64,000 nt of DNA from Pleomorphomonas sp. T1.2MG-36 (GTDB taxonomy: Bacteria > Pseudomonadota > Alphaproteobacteria > Rhizobiales > Pleomorphomonadaceae): contig NZ_CATNLY010000051.1 of the NCBI RefSeq assembly GCF_950100655.1, forward strand, positions 325,105 to 389,104, given 5' to 3'. How positions within the stretch are numbered: the first letter of the stretch is position 1; every line of letters starts with the position of its first letter. The notes beneath the pieces are model-generated. The model did not search any database and was not told the origin of the DNA. It saw nothing but the letters and a program-made list of their open reading frames with translations. Shown here in pieces: positions 16,394-24,867 of this stretch. The position numbers were made by a program, and so were the translations under genes.

Positions 16394-17299
16394 TCACCGC
16401 CCGTATCTGCGGATCGTTGCGCGGAACAGGGCGCGGTCGGCGCGGGAGAAGTAGAGCCAGATGTGGCCGCCGGCGATCACCACCGAGGCGGCGAAGGCGA
16501 TGTCGGTGGCCAAGCGGTTCGGCGAGGGCGGCGGGGCGATCAGCGGCTCGATGCAGCGGTCGATCACCTTGCGATATTCGGCATCGAAGGCGATCCAGCC
16601 GATGCGCCAGCGGGCGTCCTCGGTGGCGCCGTTGTAGAACATCACCGGCTGGTTCTTGTCGGTGGTGAGCAGCGGGCCGGTCGAGAGGTGGAAGTTGTCC
16701 CACATGCCCTCGCGCGGCGCGAAAGGCTGGCGCTCGTGCTGCCAGGGGCCGTCGACATCGGGCCCGGTGGCGAGACCGATCAGCGAGGCGCCGTTCGCGG
16801 CATACTCGTAGAACATCCGCCAGCGGCCGGCCTTGGTGCGGTCGACGGTGGCTTCCTTGACGTTGCCCTCGGACGGGGTCGAGGCCATCGCCACGCCCTT
16901 CTTCTTGAGGTGCTCGATGCCGGGACCGGCCGCATAGAGCATCTCGCCATGGCGGCCGTCGGCGGCGACGCCGGTGTAGTAGACGACATAGCCGCCGTCG
17001 GGCAGTTGAACGACCGTCGGGTCCTCGCAGCCGCCGGCATCCTCCGGCCCCGGACCGGGCGCGATCGCCGGCCTGTCGGTGGCGGTGAAGGTCAGCCCGT
17101 CGTCGCTTTTGGCGTACCAGATGGTGCCGGTGTCGCCCGTCTCGCCCATGCGCGGCACGGCGCGCACCATCATCCTGTAGTCGTGGTCGTGCGGCCCCTT
17201 CCACACGTATGGGCTCATCAGGTCGCGCTGGCTGATCGCATCGGGGCCGTGCACGATCACCGGCTCGATATTCTCGACGTTGAAATCGACTTCTGCCAT
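16394..17299 (-). CDS. GH130-like beta-propeller glycosidase/phosphorylase
   Basis: The 301-residue protein has the repeating blades of a five-bladed propeller: IWYAKSDDGLTF, GGCEDPTVVQLPDGGYVVYYTG, WRMFYEYAANGASLIGLATG and MFYNGATEDARWRIGWIAFD. The CEDPTVV segment with its conserved Glu-Asp is typical of GH130 and related GH43/GH32-like proteins acting on mannosides by phosphorolysis or hydrolysis. The substrate cannot be inferred. It begins one base after the stop of the SDR gene on the same strand, so the two form an operon, perhaps for sugar use. Confidence 0.75.
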   Translation of the reverse strand: MAEVDFNVENIEPVIVHGPDAISQRDLMSPYVWKGPHDHDYRMMVRAVPRMGETGDTGTIWYAKSDDGLTFTATDRPAIAPGPGPEDAGGCEDPTVVQLPDGGYVVYYTGVAADGRHGEMLYAAGPGIEHLKKKGVAMASTPSEGNVKEATVDRTKAGRWRMFYEYAANGASLIGLATGPDVDGPWQHERQPFAPREGMWDNFHLSTGPLLTTDKNQPVMFYNGATEDARWRIGWIAFDAEYRKVIDRCIEPLIAPPPSPNRLATDIAFAASVVIAGGHIWLYFSRADRALFRATIRRYGR

Positions 17300-17300
17300 G

Positions 17301-18077
17301 TCAGGCCCCCAGCGCCTGTTCGAGCGTCAGGCCGCCGTCGATGGTCAGGATGGCGCCGGTGATGTAGTCGGCCTTGTCCGAGCAGAGATAGACCGCCAGC
17401 GCCGCCACCTCCTCGGCCTTGCCGGCGCGGCCCCAGGGAATGTGTTCGCGCGCTTCCGCCAGGGTCTGCGGGTCCGACTGCGCCTCCCGGTTCATCGGCG
17501 TCAGGATCATGCCGGGCGCGATGGCGTTGACGCCGATCCGCATCGGGCCGCATTCGACGGCCATGGTGCGGGTGAGGCTGTCGAGCCCGGCCTTGGCCGC
17601 GCAATAGTCGGCGCCGCCATAGCGCACCGCCGTCGAATGGATCGAGCTGATGTTGACGATCCGCCCCGGCCGCCTCGTCTCGCGCAGGCCGCGCACGAAG
17701 GCGCGCGAGGTGAGGAAGGCGCCGGTGAGGTCGGTGCGGATCAACCTCTCCCACTGGGAAAGTTCCATGTCGGCCACCGTCACGCCGCTCATGTTGAGAC
17801 CGGCGCTGTTGATCAGGATGTCGGGCAGGCCCAGTTCGGCGGTCACCGCCGCGAAGGCCTGTTCGACCAGCGCCTCGTCGCCGACGTCGGCCTGGACGGT
17901 CATCGCCTTGCCGCCGGCGGCGAGGATGGCGTCGCGGACGGCGCCCGCCGCGTCGGCGTCGGCGTAATAGGTGACGGCGACCGCCGCGCCCTCGGCCGCC
18001 AACGCCCTGGCCGAGGCGGCCCCGATGCCGGATTCGCCACCGGTGACCAGCGCGACGCGGTTCTCAAGCAATCCCAT
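17301..18077 (-). CDS. Short-chain dehydrogenase/reductase
   Basis: Classical SDR of 258 residues: cofactor loop TGGESGIG at 12-19, NSAG at 90-93, NISS at 142-145, the active-site Tyr158-x3-Lys162 in YCAAK, and a C-terminal GAILTIDGG. Acidic residue after the second strand is replaced by YYADAD, compatible with NADP(H) use. Glucose-1-dehydrogenase-like by overall pattern, though substrate is unknown. A strong GGAGGTTTCG ribosome site fixes the ATG at 18077. First gene of a two-gene operon with the GH130-like gene. Confidence 0.9.
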   Translation of the reverse strand: MGLLENRVALVTGGESGIGAASARALAAEGAAVAVTYYADADAAGAVRDAILAAGGKAMTVQADVGDEALVEQAFAAVTAELGLPDILINSAGLNMSGVTVADMELSQWERLIRTDLTGAFLTSRAFVRGLRETRRPGRIVNISSIHSTAVRYGGADYCAAKAGLDSLTRTMAVECGPMRIGVNAIAPGMILTPMNREAQSDPQTLAEAREHIPWGRAGKAEEVAALAVYLCSDKADYITGAILTIDGGLTLEQALGA

Positions 18078-18221
18078 CGAAACCTCCGGCTCCGTCCTGC
18101 CAACCTTGTAGAACTCGCCATCTCCGGCTGGGTTCCCTCGGCTGGCCGATCGGCAGGCTTGAGCCGGCGGCCGTCCACGGGCATGGTCCGCCATCGATTT
18201 CTCGCGCTGGGGGCGGATGTC

Positions 18222-19070
18222 ATGCGCACGGATCTTCACGAGGCGAACCGTCTGTCCTGGAACGCGGCAACGGTGGCGCACAACAGCCACAAGGGCGATC
18301 AGGCGGCGTTCTTCCGCGGCGGCGGCTCGACGCTGTTCCCCGAGGAGCTCGACCTGCTCGGCGATGTCGCCGGGCTGAGCCTCGTCCACCTGCAATGCAA
18401 CGCCGGGCAGGACAGCCTCAGTCTCGCCCGGCTGGGCGCCGAGGTGACCGGTGTCGACATTTCCGACGAGGCGATCGCCTTCGCGCGCCGCCTGTCGGCC
18501 GAGAGCGGCATAACGGCCGTCTTCGAGCGCGCCGACCTCTTCGCCTGGTTCGAGGAGGCGATCGGCGCGGGGCGGTCGTTCGACCGGGCGTTCAGCTCCT
18601 ATGGGACCATCGGCTGGCTGTCGGACATCGATGCCTGGGGGCGCGGCATCGCCGGCGTGCTGAGGCCGGGCGGCCGGTTCGCGCTCCTGGAGTTCCACCC
18701 GTTCGCCATGGTGTTCGACCAGGGCTGGACGCCGCATTACGACTATTTCGGCGGTGCGCCGATCGAGGAGGCGGGCGTCGGCGACTATGTGGCAGAGTCG
18801 GGCGACGGCCTGACGCCGGGCGACAACCAAGAGGGCGTCGTCGACTTCCAGAATCCGCATCGCTCCTACGAGTTCGCCTGGGGCATCGGCGAGGTGGTGT
18901 CGGCGCTGCTCTCCGCCGGGCTCAGGCTCGAGCGGCTCGTCGAGTACCCTTACGCCAACGGCTGGCGCGGCTTCGAGCGGATGGTCGACATCGGCGGCCG
19001 GCGCATGATCCCGCCGGAGGACATGCCGCGCTTGCCGATGATGTATGGGCTGGTGGCGAGCAGGCTCTGA
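18222..19070 (+). CDS. Class I SAM-dependent methyltransferase
   Basis: The 282-residue protein shows motif I variant LVHLQCNAGQDSLSLARLGAEVTGVDIS near residues 52-80, motif post-I ERADLFAWF, and motif III LRPGGRFALLEFHPF. The Gly-rich loop is NAGQDS rather than the usual GxGxG, a form seen in a known branch of the family. Substrate unknown; the C-terminal part has aromatic-rich YDYFGG and YPYANGW. It is divergent from the SDR/GH130 operon, with 144 bp between them, and is followed by a DUF3563 gene on the other strand. Confidence 0.85.
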   Translation: MRTDLHEANRLSWNAATVAHNSHKGDQAAFFRGGGSTLFPEELDLLGDVAGLSLVHLQCNAGQDSLSLARLGAEVTGVDISDEAIAFARRLSAESGITAVFERADLFAWFEEAIGAGRSFDRAFSSYGTIGWLSDIDAWGRGIAGVLRPGGRFALLEFHPFAMVFDQGWTPHYDYFGGAPIEEAGVGDYVAESGDGLTPGDNQEGVVDFQNPHRSYEFAWGIGEVVSALLSAGLRLERLVEYPYANGWRGFERMVDIGGRRMIPPEDMPRLPMMYGLVASRL

Positions 19071-19173
19071 AACTTTGCCGGGCTCGATCCGCATACGACA
19101 AAGCGCCCGAACCGGTCAGGTATCGAGCGCTCGACGTCGTATCGGGGCTTGTCGGCTCGGGGCCGTCCTGTCC

Positions 19174-19329
19174 TCAGAGGCCGAAACCACGGCGGGTGCG
19201 GTTGTTGAGGTTCCGCTCGCGGGCTTCGAGGTCGAAGCGGTCGCCGGCTTCGTTCAGGTAGGCGAGATCGAGCTCGGCCTGGGTGGGAACGCGGAGGGCC
19301 TTGGCAGCACGCTTGAGGGTGGCGAACAT
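19174..19329 (-). CDS. DUF3563 micro-protein, copy 1
   Basis: Only 51 residues: it starts MFATLKRAAKALRVPTQAEL and continues with DLAYLNEAGDRFDLEARE before an Arg/Asn-rich tail. The YLNEAxDRxDLEARER segment marks the DUF3563 family, small proteins of Rhizobiales and relatives of unknown function. A paralogue lies at 21834-21992. Both share an upstream region of about 120 bp, including a perfect palindrome, so they are likely controlled together. Confidence 0.8.
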   Translation of the reverse strand: MFATLKRAAKALRVPTQAELDLAYLNEAGDRFDLEARERNLNNRTRRGFGL

Positions 19330-19435
19330 TTTGGTTTTCCTTCTTTCCTAGACCGGAGGTTTCCGGCCTCTTTTTCTGATCTCTCTTGACGCCCTCAATA
19401 TAGGCCCGGCAGCCGCCCTGACCTAATCGCAACTT

Positions 19436-19452
19436 CTGAAAGCCGCTTTCAG
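19436..19452 (-). promoter_or_regulatory. Palindrome upstream of DUF3563 copy 1
   Basis: CTGAAAGC-C-GCTTTCAG is a perfect 8-bp inverted repeat, 107 bp before the start codon, followed towards the gene by TTGCGATTAGGTC and TATATTGAGGG, all conserved at copy 2. Likely regulator site; the protein that binds is unknown. Confidence 0.5.
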
Positions 19453-19650
19453 ATTTCCTATAGGTAAAACTCCGTTTACGGGGCGCCCAGGGTGCGGAGC
19501 GAATACTCGCCGCCGCTTGATGCGCACCTTCGGTTTTCCGCCGTTCTTTCCAAATAAATCGCGAGGGCGGAAATGGTCTTTTGGTGAGTAAGCTTTTGCT
19601 GGATTGGCGGCTTAACCGATATTTATCGGCGTGATGCGATAGTTTTCGGC

Positions 19651-21237
19651 GTGGCCTTGGCCGGTCTTCGACCACATTTTCAAAGGTGGCTGGTGCGCAT
19701 TCGACTTATCGTGGTGATCGTCATCTCCCTTTGCCTTGCGCCCTTCCTGGTGCAGCAGATCCTCATCGCCCACAGGGAAAGGGCGGAGTCTCTCGCGGAG
19801 ATGGAGCGCAGCCTGCGCACATCGCTGGAGCGCGTCCAGGACATGCTGCTGGAAACCCAGGCCGACGTGGAGAACATCGCCTCCAGCATATCCATCAGCA
19901 ACTCGTTCCAGAACACGTCTCCGGAGCAATGCTCCAAGCGGCTGTCCAGCCTGAAGGACCTCTATACCAGCATCGAACATCTGACCATCTTGACGCCCCA
20001 GGCGATCGTCTACTGCTCGTCCATCGCCGGAGTTGGCGGGATTTTGGTGAAGAACACCGGCAAGATGTTCAAGAGCGTGCACAACAACGACACCTACTGG
20101 GGCGAGCCGCAGGTCAGCCCGATCTCCCGAACGCTGGTCATTCCATCGGCGACGGTCATTCGCAACGACCTCCACGTCGACTACTTGGTCCTCGCCTCGC
20201 TGAAGGCGGAAACCGTTCTCAACAAGGCGCTGAACCTGTTCGACGTGACGCTGACGGAGGCGGCAATCATCAGCGCGGAGGGCGGCATCGCCGTCTCCAA
20301 GCTCATCGCGCCCGGGCAATCGGTGATGGAGGACGATTTCCTTCGGAGAAGCGCCAGTGGCTTTCTCGGTGTCCGGCAGGAAGTCCTGGGGGGCGAGCCC
20401 TATTACGTTGCCATGCTGAAGCTGCCGATGAACGGCTCAAGATTCCTGTTTCTGTCCTCGCTCAAGGCGACCAACGATCGCGCCTGGAACCAACTGAAGG
20501 GGGTGGTTCTGACGTCGGTCACCGAGACGGTGATGCTCGACGCCATCATCATGTTCCTGGCCGAGTTCTTCTTCATCCGCAACCTGCGCCGCATCGGCGC
20601 TCTGGCCGGCGAGATCAGCGCCGGCAAGCCGGGGCAGCGGATCTCCGTCCGCTCGCCCATCGCCGACTTCAACCGGCTGACGTCGGCGCTCAACCTGATG
20701 GTCGACACGCTGGAGGACACCAGCCGGCAGGACGCACTGACCGGCATCGCCAACCGCAGGGCGCTCGACAGCCATCTCGGCGAGTGCGACCAGCGCCTCG
20801 CCGAGGGCAAGGGGCCGATGGCGGTGGCAATGATCGACATCGACAATTTCAAGCTGTTCAACGACCGGTATGGCCACGCGGCGGGCGACAGGACGCTGCA
20901 AAGCGTCGTCCAGACCTTGCGGCGGTTCGGCAAGCGGCAGGGCGAGATGGCCGCGCGCTACGGCGGCGAGGAGTTCACGCTCGTCATCAGCGAGAGCGAT
21001 CCGGACCTGTTCCGGGCGCATCTCGAAGCCTTCCGGCGGTCGATCGAGGACCTGAACATTCCGCACCCGGATTCGCCGCATGGCCGCGTCACGGTGAGCA
21101 TCGGCTATGCCATGGCCCAACCGGGAACCACCATGCAGCAGGCCATCGAGCGCGCCGACGAGGCGCTCTATCGCTCCAAGGACAGCGGACGAAACCGCAC
21201 CAGCGGCGAGCTGCACTTCGGGCAGTACGCGATCTGA
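19651..21237 (+). CDS. Membrane diguanylate cyclase
   Basis: The 528-residue protein makes the second messenger c-di-GMP from GTP. A membrane helix at about 16-36 is followed by a periplasmic Cache-like sensor (40-275), a second helix (about 285-310), a HAMP-like linker with RISVRSPIADFNRLTSALN, and a GGDEF domain from DALTGIANRRAL onward. The active site is GGEEF at 438-442. The inhibitory site upstream is RQGE instead of RxxD, so product feedback may be weak. The first start is a GTG at 19651; a GTG at 19693 is possible. The gene is flanked by the two DUF3563 genes. Confidence 0.9.
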   Translation: MALAGLRPHFQRWLVRIRLIVVIVISLCLAPFLVQQILIAHRERAESLAEMERSLRTSLERVQDMLLETQADVENIASSISISNSFQNTSPEQCSKRLSSLKDLYTSIEHLTILTPQAIVYCSSIAGVGGILVKNTGKMFKSVHNNDTYWGEPQVSPISRTLVIPSATVIRNDLHVDYLVLASLKAETVLNKALNLFDVTLTEAAIISAEGGIAVSKLIAPGQSVMEDDFLRRSASGFLGVRQEVLGGEPYYVAMLKLPMNGSRFLFLSSLKATNDRAWNQLKGVVLTSVTETVMLDAIIMFLAEFFFIRNLRRIGALAGEISAGKPGQRISVRSPIADFNRLTSALNLMVDTLEDTSRQDALTGIANRRALDSHLGECDQRLAEGKGPMAVAMIDIDNFKLFNDRYGHAAGDRTLQSVVQTLRRFGKRQGEMAARYGGEEFTLVISESDPDLFRAHLEAFRRSIEDLNIPHPDSPHGRVTVSIGYAMAQPGTTMQQAIERADEALYRSKDSGRNRTSGELHFGQYAI

Positions 21238-21266
21238 CCGACGCAAGGCCGGCTTCCGCTTTTGCT

Positions 21267-21718
21267 CTACGGCAGGCGCATATCAGCGGTGAGAGGCATA
21301 GACAGTGGAGCGCAGAGGATCAGGCTGGCTTGGTTTCTGGAGCACGATATCGGCGGCTCGCTCCATCCCGCCTGAGGTACACCTTGAATTCGCACGCGAA
21401 TTCAAGCGGCCTGCGCAAGGATGACTGCGTGATAGAAAGGGGAAACAGCTGGAGTGCACGCCATATAGCTTGATGCCGCATGAGCGGCAAGCGTTGCCGA
21501 TGTCAGCGCGATGAAAGGAACCCTCCACCTAACCGATTGTCATCCCTACATATAATGCTGTCATCCTTGCGCAGGCCGCTTGAATTCGCGTGCGAATTCA
21601 AGGTGTACCTCGGGCAGAACGAAACGCGACGCCGATATCGCGCTCCCCGAACCGAGCCGGTCTGATATGCCCTGCATTTCACCGTCCTGCGATTTCATCA
21701 CCGCAGTGCATCCCATAG
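21267..21718. mobile_element. MITE-like inverted-repeat element, copy 2
   Basis: A 452-bp element from CTACGG to CCATAG. Both inner arms here carry the 24-bp palindrome insertion (CTTGAATTCGCAC... at 21383-21406 and its inverse at 21579-21602). Centre shares GAAAGGGGAAACAGCTGGAG and GGCAAGCGTTGC with copy 1. Non-coding. Confidence 0.7.
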
Positions 21719-21833
21719 CGCTTTTGCCGGAGTCGCTCCGGGTCGGCGTGAGCGCATACGGCAAAGCGCCCGAACCGGTAAGGTTTCGAGCGCTGGCTGT
21801 CGTGCTGGAGGTGCCGGCTTTCGCCGATGATCC

Positions 21834-21992
21834 TCAGAGGCCGATGGTCCGCTGGAAGGCGCGGCTGTCGAGGTAGCGTTCGCGGGCCTCGAGGTCGTAG
21901 CGGTCGGCGGCCTGGTTGAGGTAGTCCATGTCGCGCTCGGCCTGGCTGGGCGCGCGGAGGAGCTGGGCGGTACGCTTGAGAGCGTTGAGCAT
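21834..21992 (-). CDS. DUF3563 micro-protein, copy 2
   Basis: A 52-residue paralogue of the gene at 19174: starts MLNALKRTAQLLRAPSQAER and has DYLNQAADRYDLEARERYL. The coding region is moderately diverged, but the upstream 120 bp match copy 1 closely. Function unknown; possibly RNA- or nucleoid-associated given the basic helix, which is inference. Confidence 0.8.
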   Translation of the reverse strand: MLNALKRTAQLLRAPSQAERDMDYLNQAADRYDLEARERYLDSRAFQRTIGL

Positions 21993-22092
21993 TTTTTCTT
22001 TCCTTTCCCGACCGGCATATTCCGGTCTCTTTCTTTTCGCTTTTGACGCCCTCTATATAGGTGCGGAATGGCTTGCGACCTAATCGCAAGTT

Positions 22093-22109
22093 CTGAAAGC
22101 CGCTTTCAG
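22093..22109 (-). promoter_or_regulatory. Palindrome upstream of DUF3563 copy 2
   Basis: Identical CTGAAAGC-C-GCTTTCAG at the same distance from the gene as in copy 1, again followed by TTGCGATTAGGTC and CCTATATAGAGGG. Confidence 0.5.
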
Positions 22110-22149
22110 ATTTTCTATAAGTGAAGATACGGAGCCGTTCTGTCCGGCC

Positions 22150-22500
22150 TCAGGCGTCCTCGATGTCGAAGCGGGCGACCTTGCCGCCCCGGAAGCGGAA
22201 GACGTGGCCGACCACGGCATCGGCCAACAGCGTGCCCTTGAGGTCGTGGACGATCTGGCGAACGTCGACCCGGATGGTGTCGCCATCCCGCCGATGAAAG
22301 CCGACGGGCTCGACGCGCGGATCGATCACCGACCACTGGTGCGTCCAATAGGCGCGGATGGCCTCCGGGCCGTGGACGTGGCCGCCCTCCATGCCGTTGG
22401 CCCAGGCGACGTCGTCGGTCAGCGAGGCCAGCACGCCGTCGATGTCGCGGGCGTTGAAGCGGTCGTAAAGCTGTTCCAGAAGCCTGATCTTGGTATCCAT
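22150..22500 (-). CDS. SnoaL/NTF2-like protein
   Basis: The 116-residue protein has the cone-shaped SnoaL fold: LLEQLYDRFNARDIDGVLASLTDDVAW, HGPEAIRAYWTHQW, then FHRRDGDTIRVDVRQIV and HVFRFRGGKVARFDI. The family includes polyketide cyclases, isomerases and many small binding proteins; catalytic residues are not conserved enough to assign activity. Single gene with no clear operon partner. Confidence 0.8.
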   Translation of the reverse strand: MDTKIRLLEQLYDRFNARDIDGVLASLTDDVAWANGMEGGHVHGPEAIRAYWTHQWSVIDPRVEPVGFHRRDGDTIRVDVRQIVHDLKGTLLADAVVGHVFRFRGGKVARFDIEDA

Positions 22501-22608
22501 GCTGTCCCCTCGGGTGCAGTGGTGCAGGGCGCTCCCCCTGATGTTACGTACGCGCCGACGGCGACTGACTCCATGGCGGCAGGGAAACGCGGCATGCCCA
22601 ATATCAAA

Positions 22609-22796
22609 CTGTCATTCTCGCGAAGGCGAGAACCTCAGGAAGGTAGAGCGGAACGGTCATATCTGGCTCCTAGAGCATTCGCTGGAGCAGCCGCTTTTCG
22701 ATCAGGTTGATTCAACCTGATCGGCGGGTGCTCTAGGAGATCTATATTGGCCCAGGAGATTTCTCGTCCTGAGGTCCTCGCCTTCGCGAGGATGAC
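22609..22796. repeat. Everted arm pair around a palindrome
   Basis: Two copies of the 31-bp MITE arm lie at 22609-22639 and 22768-22796, but in the opposite relative order to all other pairs (GTCATTCTC...CCTCAGG first, CCTGAGG...GATGAC second). Between them, 22671-22736 is a separate palindrome with CGATCAGGTTGA/TTCAACCTGATCG at its centre and AGAGC/GCTCT at its ends. No gene lies in 22501-22829. Confidence 0.65.
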
Positions 22797-22829
22797 TGCA
22801 TGATAGGGACGGAGCAGATGACTCGCTCC

Positions 22830-23672
22830 TCACGCCGCCGTCTGCATGGCCAGCCAGCGGCCGGGCGTCATGCCGAAGGCATTGCGAAAATGGCGGGTGA
22901 AGTGGGCCTGATCGGCAAAGCCGGCGTCCAGCGCCGCGTCGGCGAGGCGGGTTCCCTGAGCGATCAGCCGCTTGGCGCGGTCGAGCCGGCGCATGACGAG
23001 AAAGCGGTGCGGGCTGGTGCCGGTGAGGCGGCGAAACTGGCGGGCCAGCTCGTAGCGGTCGAGGCCGGTGACTGCCTCCAGCGTTTCCGAGCGGACGGTC
23101 TCCAGGGCGTGGGCTTCGAGATAGTCGCGGGCGCGGCGGACGGCCGCCTCGGCGGTGGCGGACGCTCTCGCCGGCCGCATGCCGGCCTGCCGGACGAGGC
23201 CAGCGGCGAGCCGCATCAGCACGTCGTCCATCTGAAGATCGCCGGGCTCTCCATCCAAGTCGGCAAGGATGTCGGCCAGTGCCTGCCAAAGGCCGGCGTC
23301 GCGCACCACGGGATCGGCGACGAAGGGCAGGGTGCCGGGCGAGGCGCCGGTGGCGGCGATCATCTCCGGCGGCAGGTAGATCATGCGGTAGATGAGGCCG
23401 GCCTCGTCGCCGGCCGCGCCGTCGTGCACCTCGTCGGGATGCAGCACGATGACGTTGCCGGGGCGGCTGAAGCGAAGGGTGCCGCGATAGCGGAAAGTCT
23501 GCACGCCGTGGAGCGTCAGTCCCAAGGCATAGGTGTCGTGGCGATGCGGCGAAAAGCCGTTGCCGTGAAAGCGCGCCTCCAGCCGTTCGACGCCGCCATC
23601 GTCGATGGAGACCCGCAGACGATCGCTGAAGCGGCCGCACGAACGTTCAAGACCGGCGGCGGTGCCGGGCAT
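22830..23672 (-). CDS. AraC-family regulator with cupin sensor domain
   Basis: The 280-residue protein has an N-terminal AraC-type cupin (HRHDTYALGLTLHGVQTF, GNVIVLHPDEVHDG) and two C-terminal helix-turn-helix units (LEAVTGLDRYELARQFRRLTG and LADAALDAGFADQAHFTRHFRN). The His-rich cupin fits small-ligand sensing. The ATG at 23672 is taken; the frame stays open further and overlaps the divergent DUF2000 gene. Such regulators are often found next to DUF2000 genes, so this neighbour is the probable target. Confidence 0.85.
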   Translation of the reverse strand: MPGTAAGLERSCGRFSDRLRVSIDDGGVERLEARFHGNGFSPHRHDTYALGLTLHGVQTFRYRGTLRFSRPGNVIVLHPDEVHDGAAGDEAGLIYRMIYLPPEMIAATGASPGTLPFVADPVVRDAGLWQALADILADLDGEPGDLQMDDVLMRLAAGLVRQAGMRPARASATAEAAVRRARDYLEAHALETVRSETLEAVTGLDRYELARQFRRLTGTSPHRFLVMRRLDRAKRLIAQGTRLADAALDAGFADQAHFTRHFRNAFGMTPGRWLAMQTAA

Positions 23673-23715
23673 TATCTCGTCGGCTCTTTCGACCCCTCGC
23701 ATGGAGTTTGCCGGC

Positions 23716-24123
23716 ATGTTCGACACCAAGATCGTCCTCGTCGTCCGCGATGACCTCGCCACCTGGCAGAAGCTCAACGTCACCGCCTTCCTGACGAGCG
23801 GCATCGTCGCGCAAACGCCAACGATTATCGGCGAAGCCTACCGGGATGCGGCGGGGAATGTCTACAACCCGATGTCCATCCAGCCGATGGTGGTGCTGGT
23901 GGCCGACCAGGAAACGCTGCGCACCATCCACAAGCGGTCGCTGGAGCGCGGGGCGACGACGTCGGCCTACGTCGAGGAGATGTTCGCCACCGGCCACGAC
24001 GCCGCCAACCGCGAGGTGTTCGCCGAGTTCTCGCCGGAGGACGCCAAGCTGGTGGGGCTGGCGCTGCGGGCGGAGAAGAAGCTGGTCGACAAGATTACGA
24101 AGGGTGCCAAGATGCACCCGTGA
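23716..24123 (+). CDS. DUF2000 family protein
   Basis: The 135-residue protein begins MFDTKIVLVVRDDLATWQKL and has TPTIIGEAYRDAAGNVYNPM and EEMFATGHDAANREVF, typical of DUF2000, which has a peptidyl-tRNA-hydrolase-2-like fold with unknown function. Start at 23716 follows GGAG by nine bases; an ATG at 23701 is the alternative. Divergent from the AraC gene with only 43 bp between start codons, so both promoters must overlap. Confidence 0.85.
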   Translation: MFDTKIVLVVRDDLATWQKLNVTAFLTSGIVAQTPTIIGEAYRDAAGNVYNPMSIQPMVVLVADQETLRTIHKRSLERGATTSAYVEEMFATGHDAANREVFAEFSPEDAKLVGLALRAEKKLVDKITKGAKMHP

Positions 24124-24160
24124 GGGCGCCTGCCACGAAACTCTACTGAGGCGGCATCCT

Positions 24161-24208
24161 GGGCATCCGCTTGGCCCGGAAAGTCTGCAGCTTTTCGGGC
24201 GGATGCCC
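24161..24208. repeat. Palindromic repeat (family B copy 3)
   Basis: GGGCATCCGC ... GGAAAGT-ctgca-GCTTTTC ... GCGGATGCCC, the longest palindromic copy of the repeat found in the hydrolase gene at 5476. Compensating changes keep the stem paired. Confidence 0.75.
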
Positions 24209-24249
24209 TTGGCATAGGGTTCTGCGCTTCCGGTGCTCACGACCCCCTA

Positions 24250-24285
24250 GGCATTGGCGGTTCAACGCCAATGCCCTGTTTCTTG
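24250..24285 (+). terminator. Candidate terminator hairpin after DUF2000
   Basis: GGCATTGGCG-gttcaa-CGCCAATGCC is a perfect 10-bp stem with a 6-base loop, followed by CTGTTTCTTG. It is 127 bp past the DUF2000 stop. The weak T tract lowers confidence. Confidence 0.45.
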
Positions 24286-24291
24286 CTCGAC

Positions 24292-24335
24292 GCAACTCCA
24301 GACGCAAAACCGCAAGGCACTTTTGCTGGCGTTGC
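24292..24335. repeat. 44-bp hairpin repeat (family A)
   Basis: GCAACTCC ... GGCGTTGC with the core CGCAAAACCG and CACTTTTGC. It is a diverged member of the family also seen at 29989 and 62879. The remaining part of 24124-24509 shows no gene. Confidence 0.6.
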
Positions 24336-24509
24336 TCAAGTTCGCTCCGCTTCGGTTCTCGAACTCGTCGCTATCTGCCGCGCCTCAGCGAATTTCGAGG
24401 CAGGCTCTGACGGCGTCGCTTCGTCAATAAGTTGTAGTCGCCACTAGCGCGTGTTTCGAGCCTCACCATATGGTGGGCGGTGACAATCAGGCAGGCGCCA
24501 GAGGCATCG

Positions 24510-24782
24510 ATGTATGAGAAGGACCCGTCCGGCTTCAATGAAGCCTTGAGTTTAGCACGGTCCGCCGCACTGGAACACATCCGGGCTCCTCATCGCAGCG
24601 CTGAGCATACGCCCGCGAGCGATGATTCCGAGCAAGGCTCTGCCGGCCAACTTACCAACGACCCGAAGTTTTCCGAGGGGCAGGAAGCTGGCTCCGAGCG
24701 ATCTCTTGGCGAAAAAATCATCGATCACATGGCGTACTCGCTGTTTGACGGAATAATTGACGCCCTGTTTTCCAAGAGGTGA
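24510..24782 (+). CDS. Small hypothetical protein
   Basis: Ninety residues starting MYEKDPSGFNEALSLARSAA, polar in the middle, with an amphipathic C-terminus EKIIDHMAYSLFDGIIDALF that could bind a membrane or partner. GAGG stands six bases before the ATG. It opens the locus of J-like/membrane proteins and is preceded by the same CGTCAATAAGTTGTAG motif found before the next members, but has no visible similarity to them. I do not recognise a family. Confidence 0.5.
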   Translation: MYEKDPSGFNEALSLARSAALEHIRAPHRSAEHTPASDDSEQGSAGQLTNDPKFSEGQEAGSERSLGEKIIDHMAYSLFDGIIDALFSKR

Positions 24783-24867
24783 CTCAGCAATGGGTCGCAG
24801 TGGCGCGCTGCTCGCACCGCGTCCATAACAAGGCTGATACAACCTGCTGGGCGATTCCGAGACTTAG

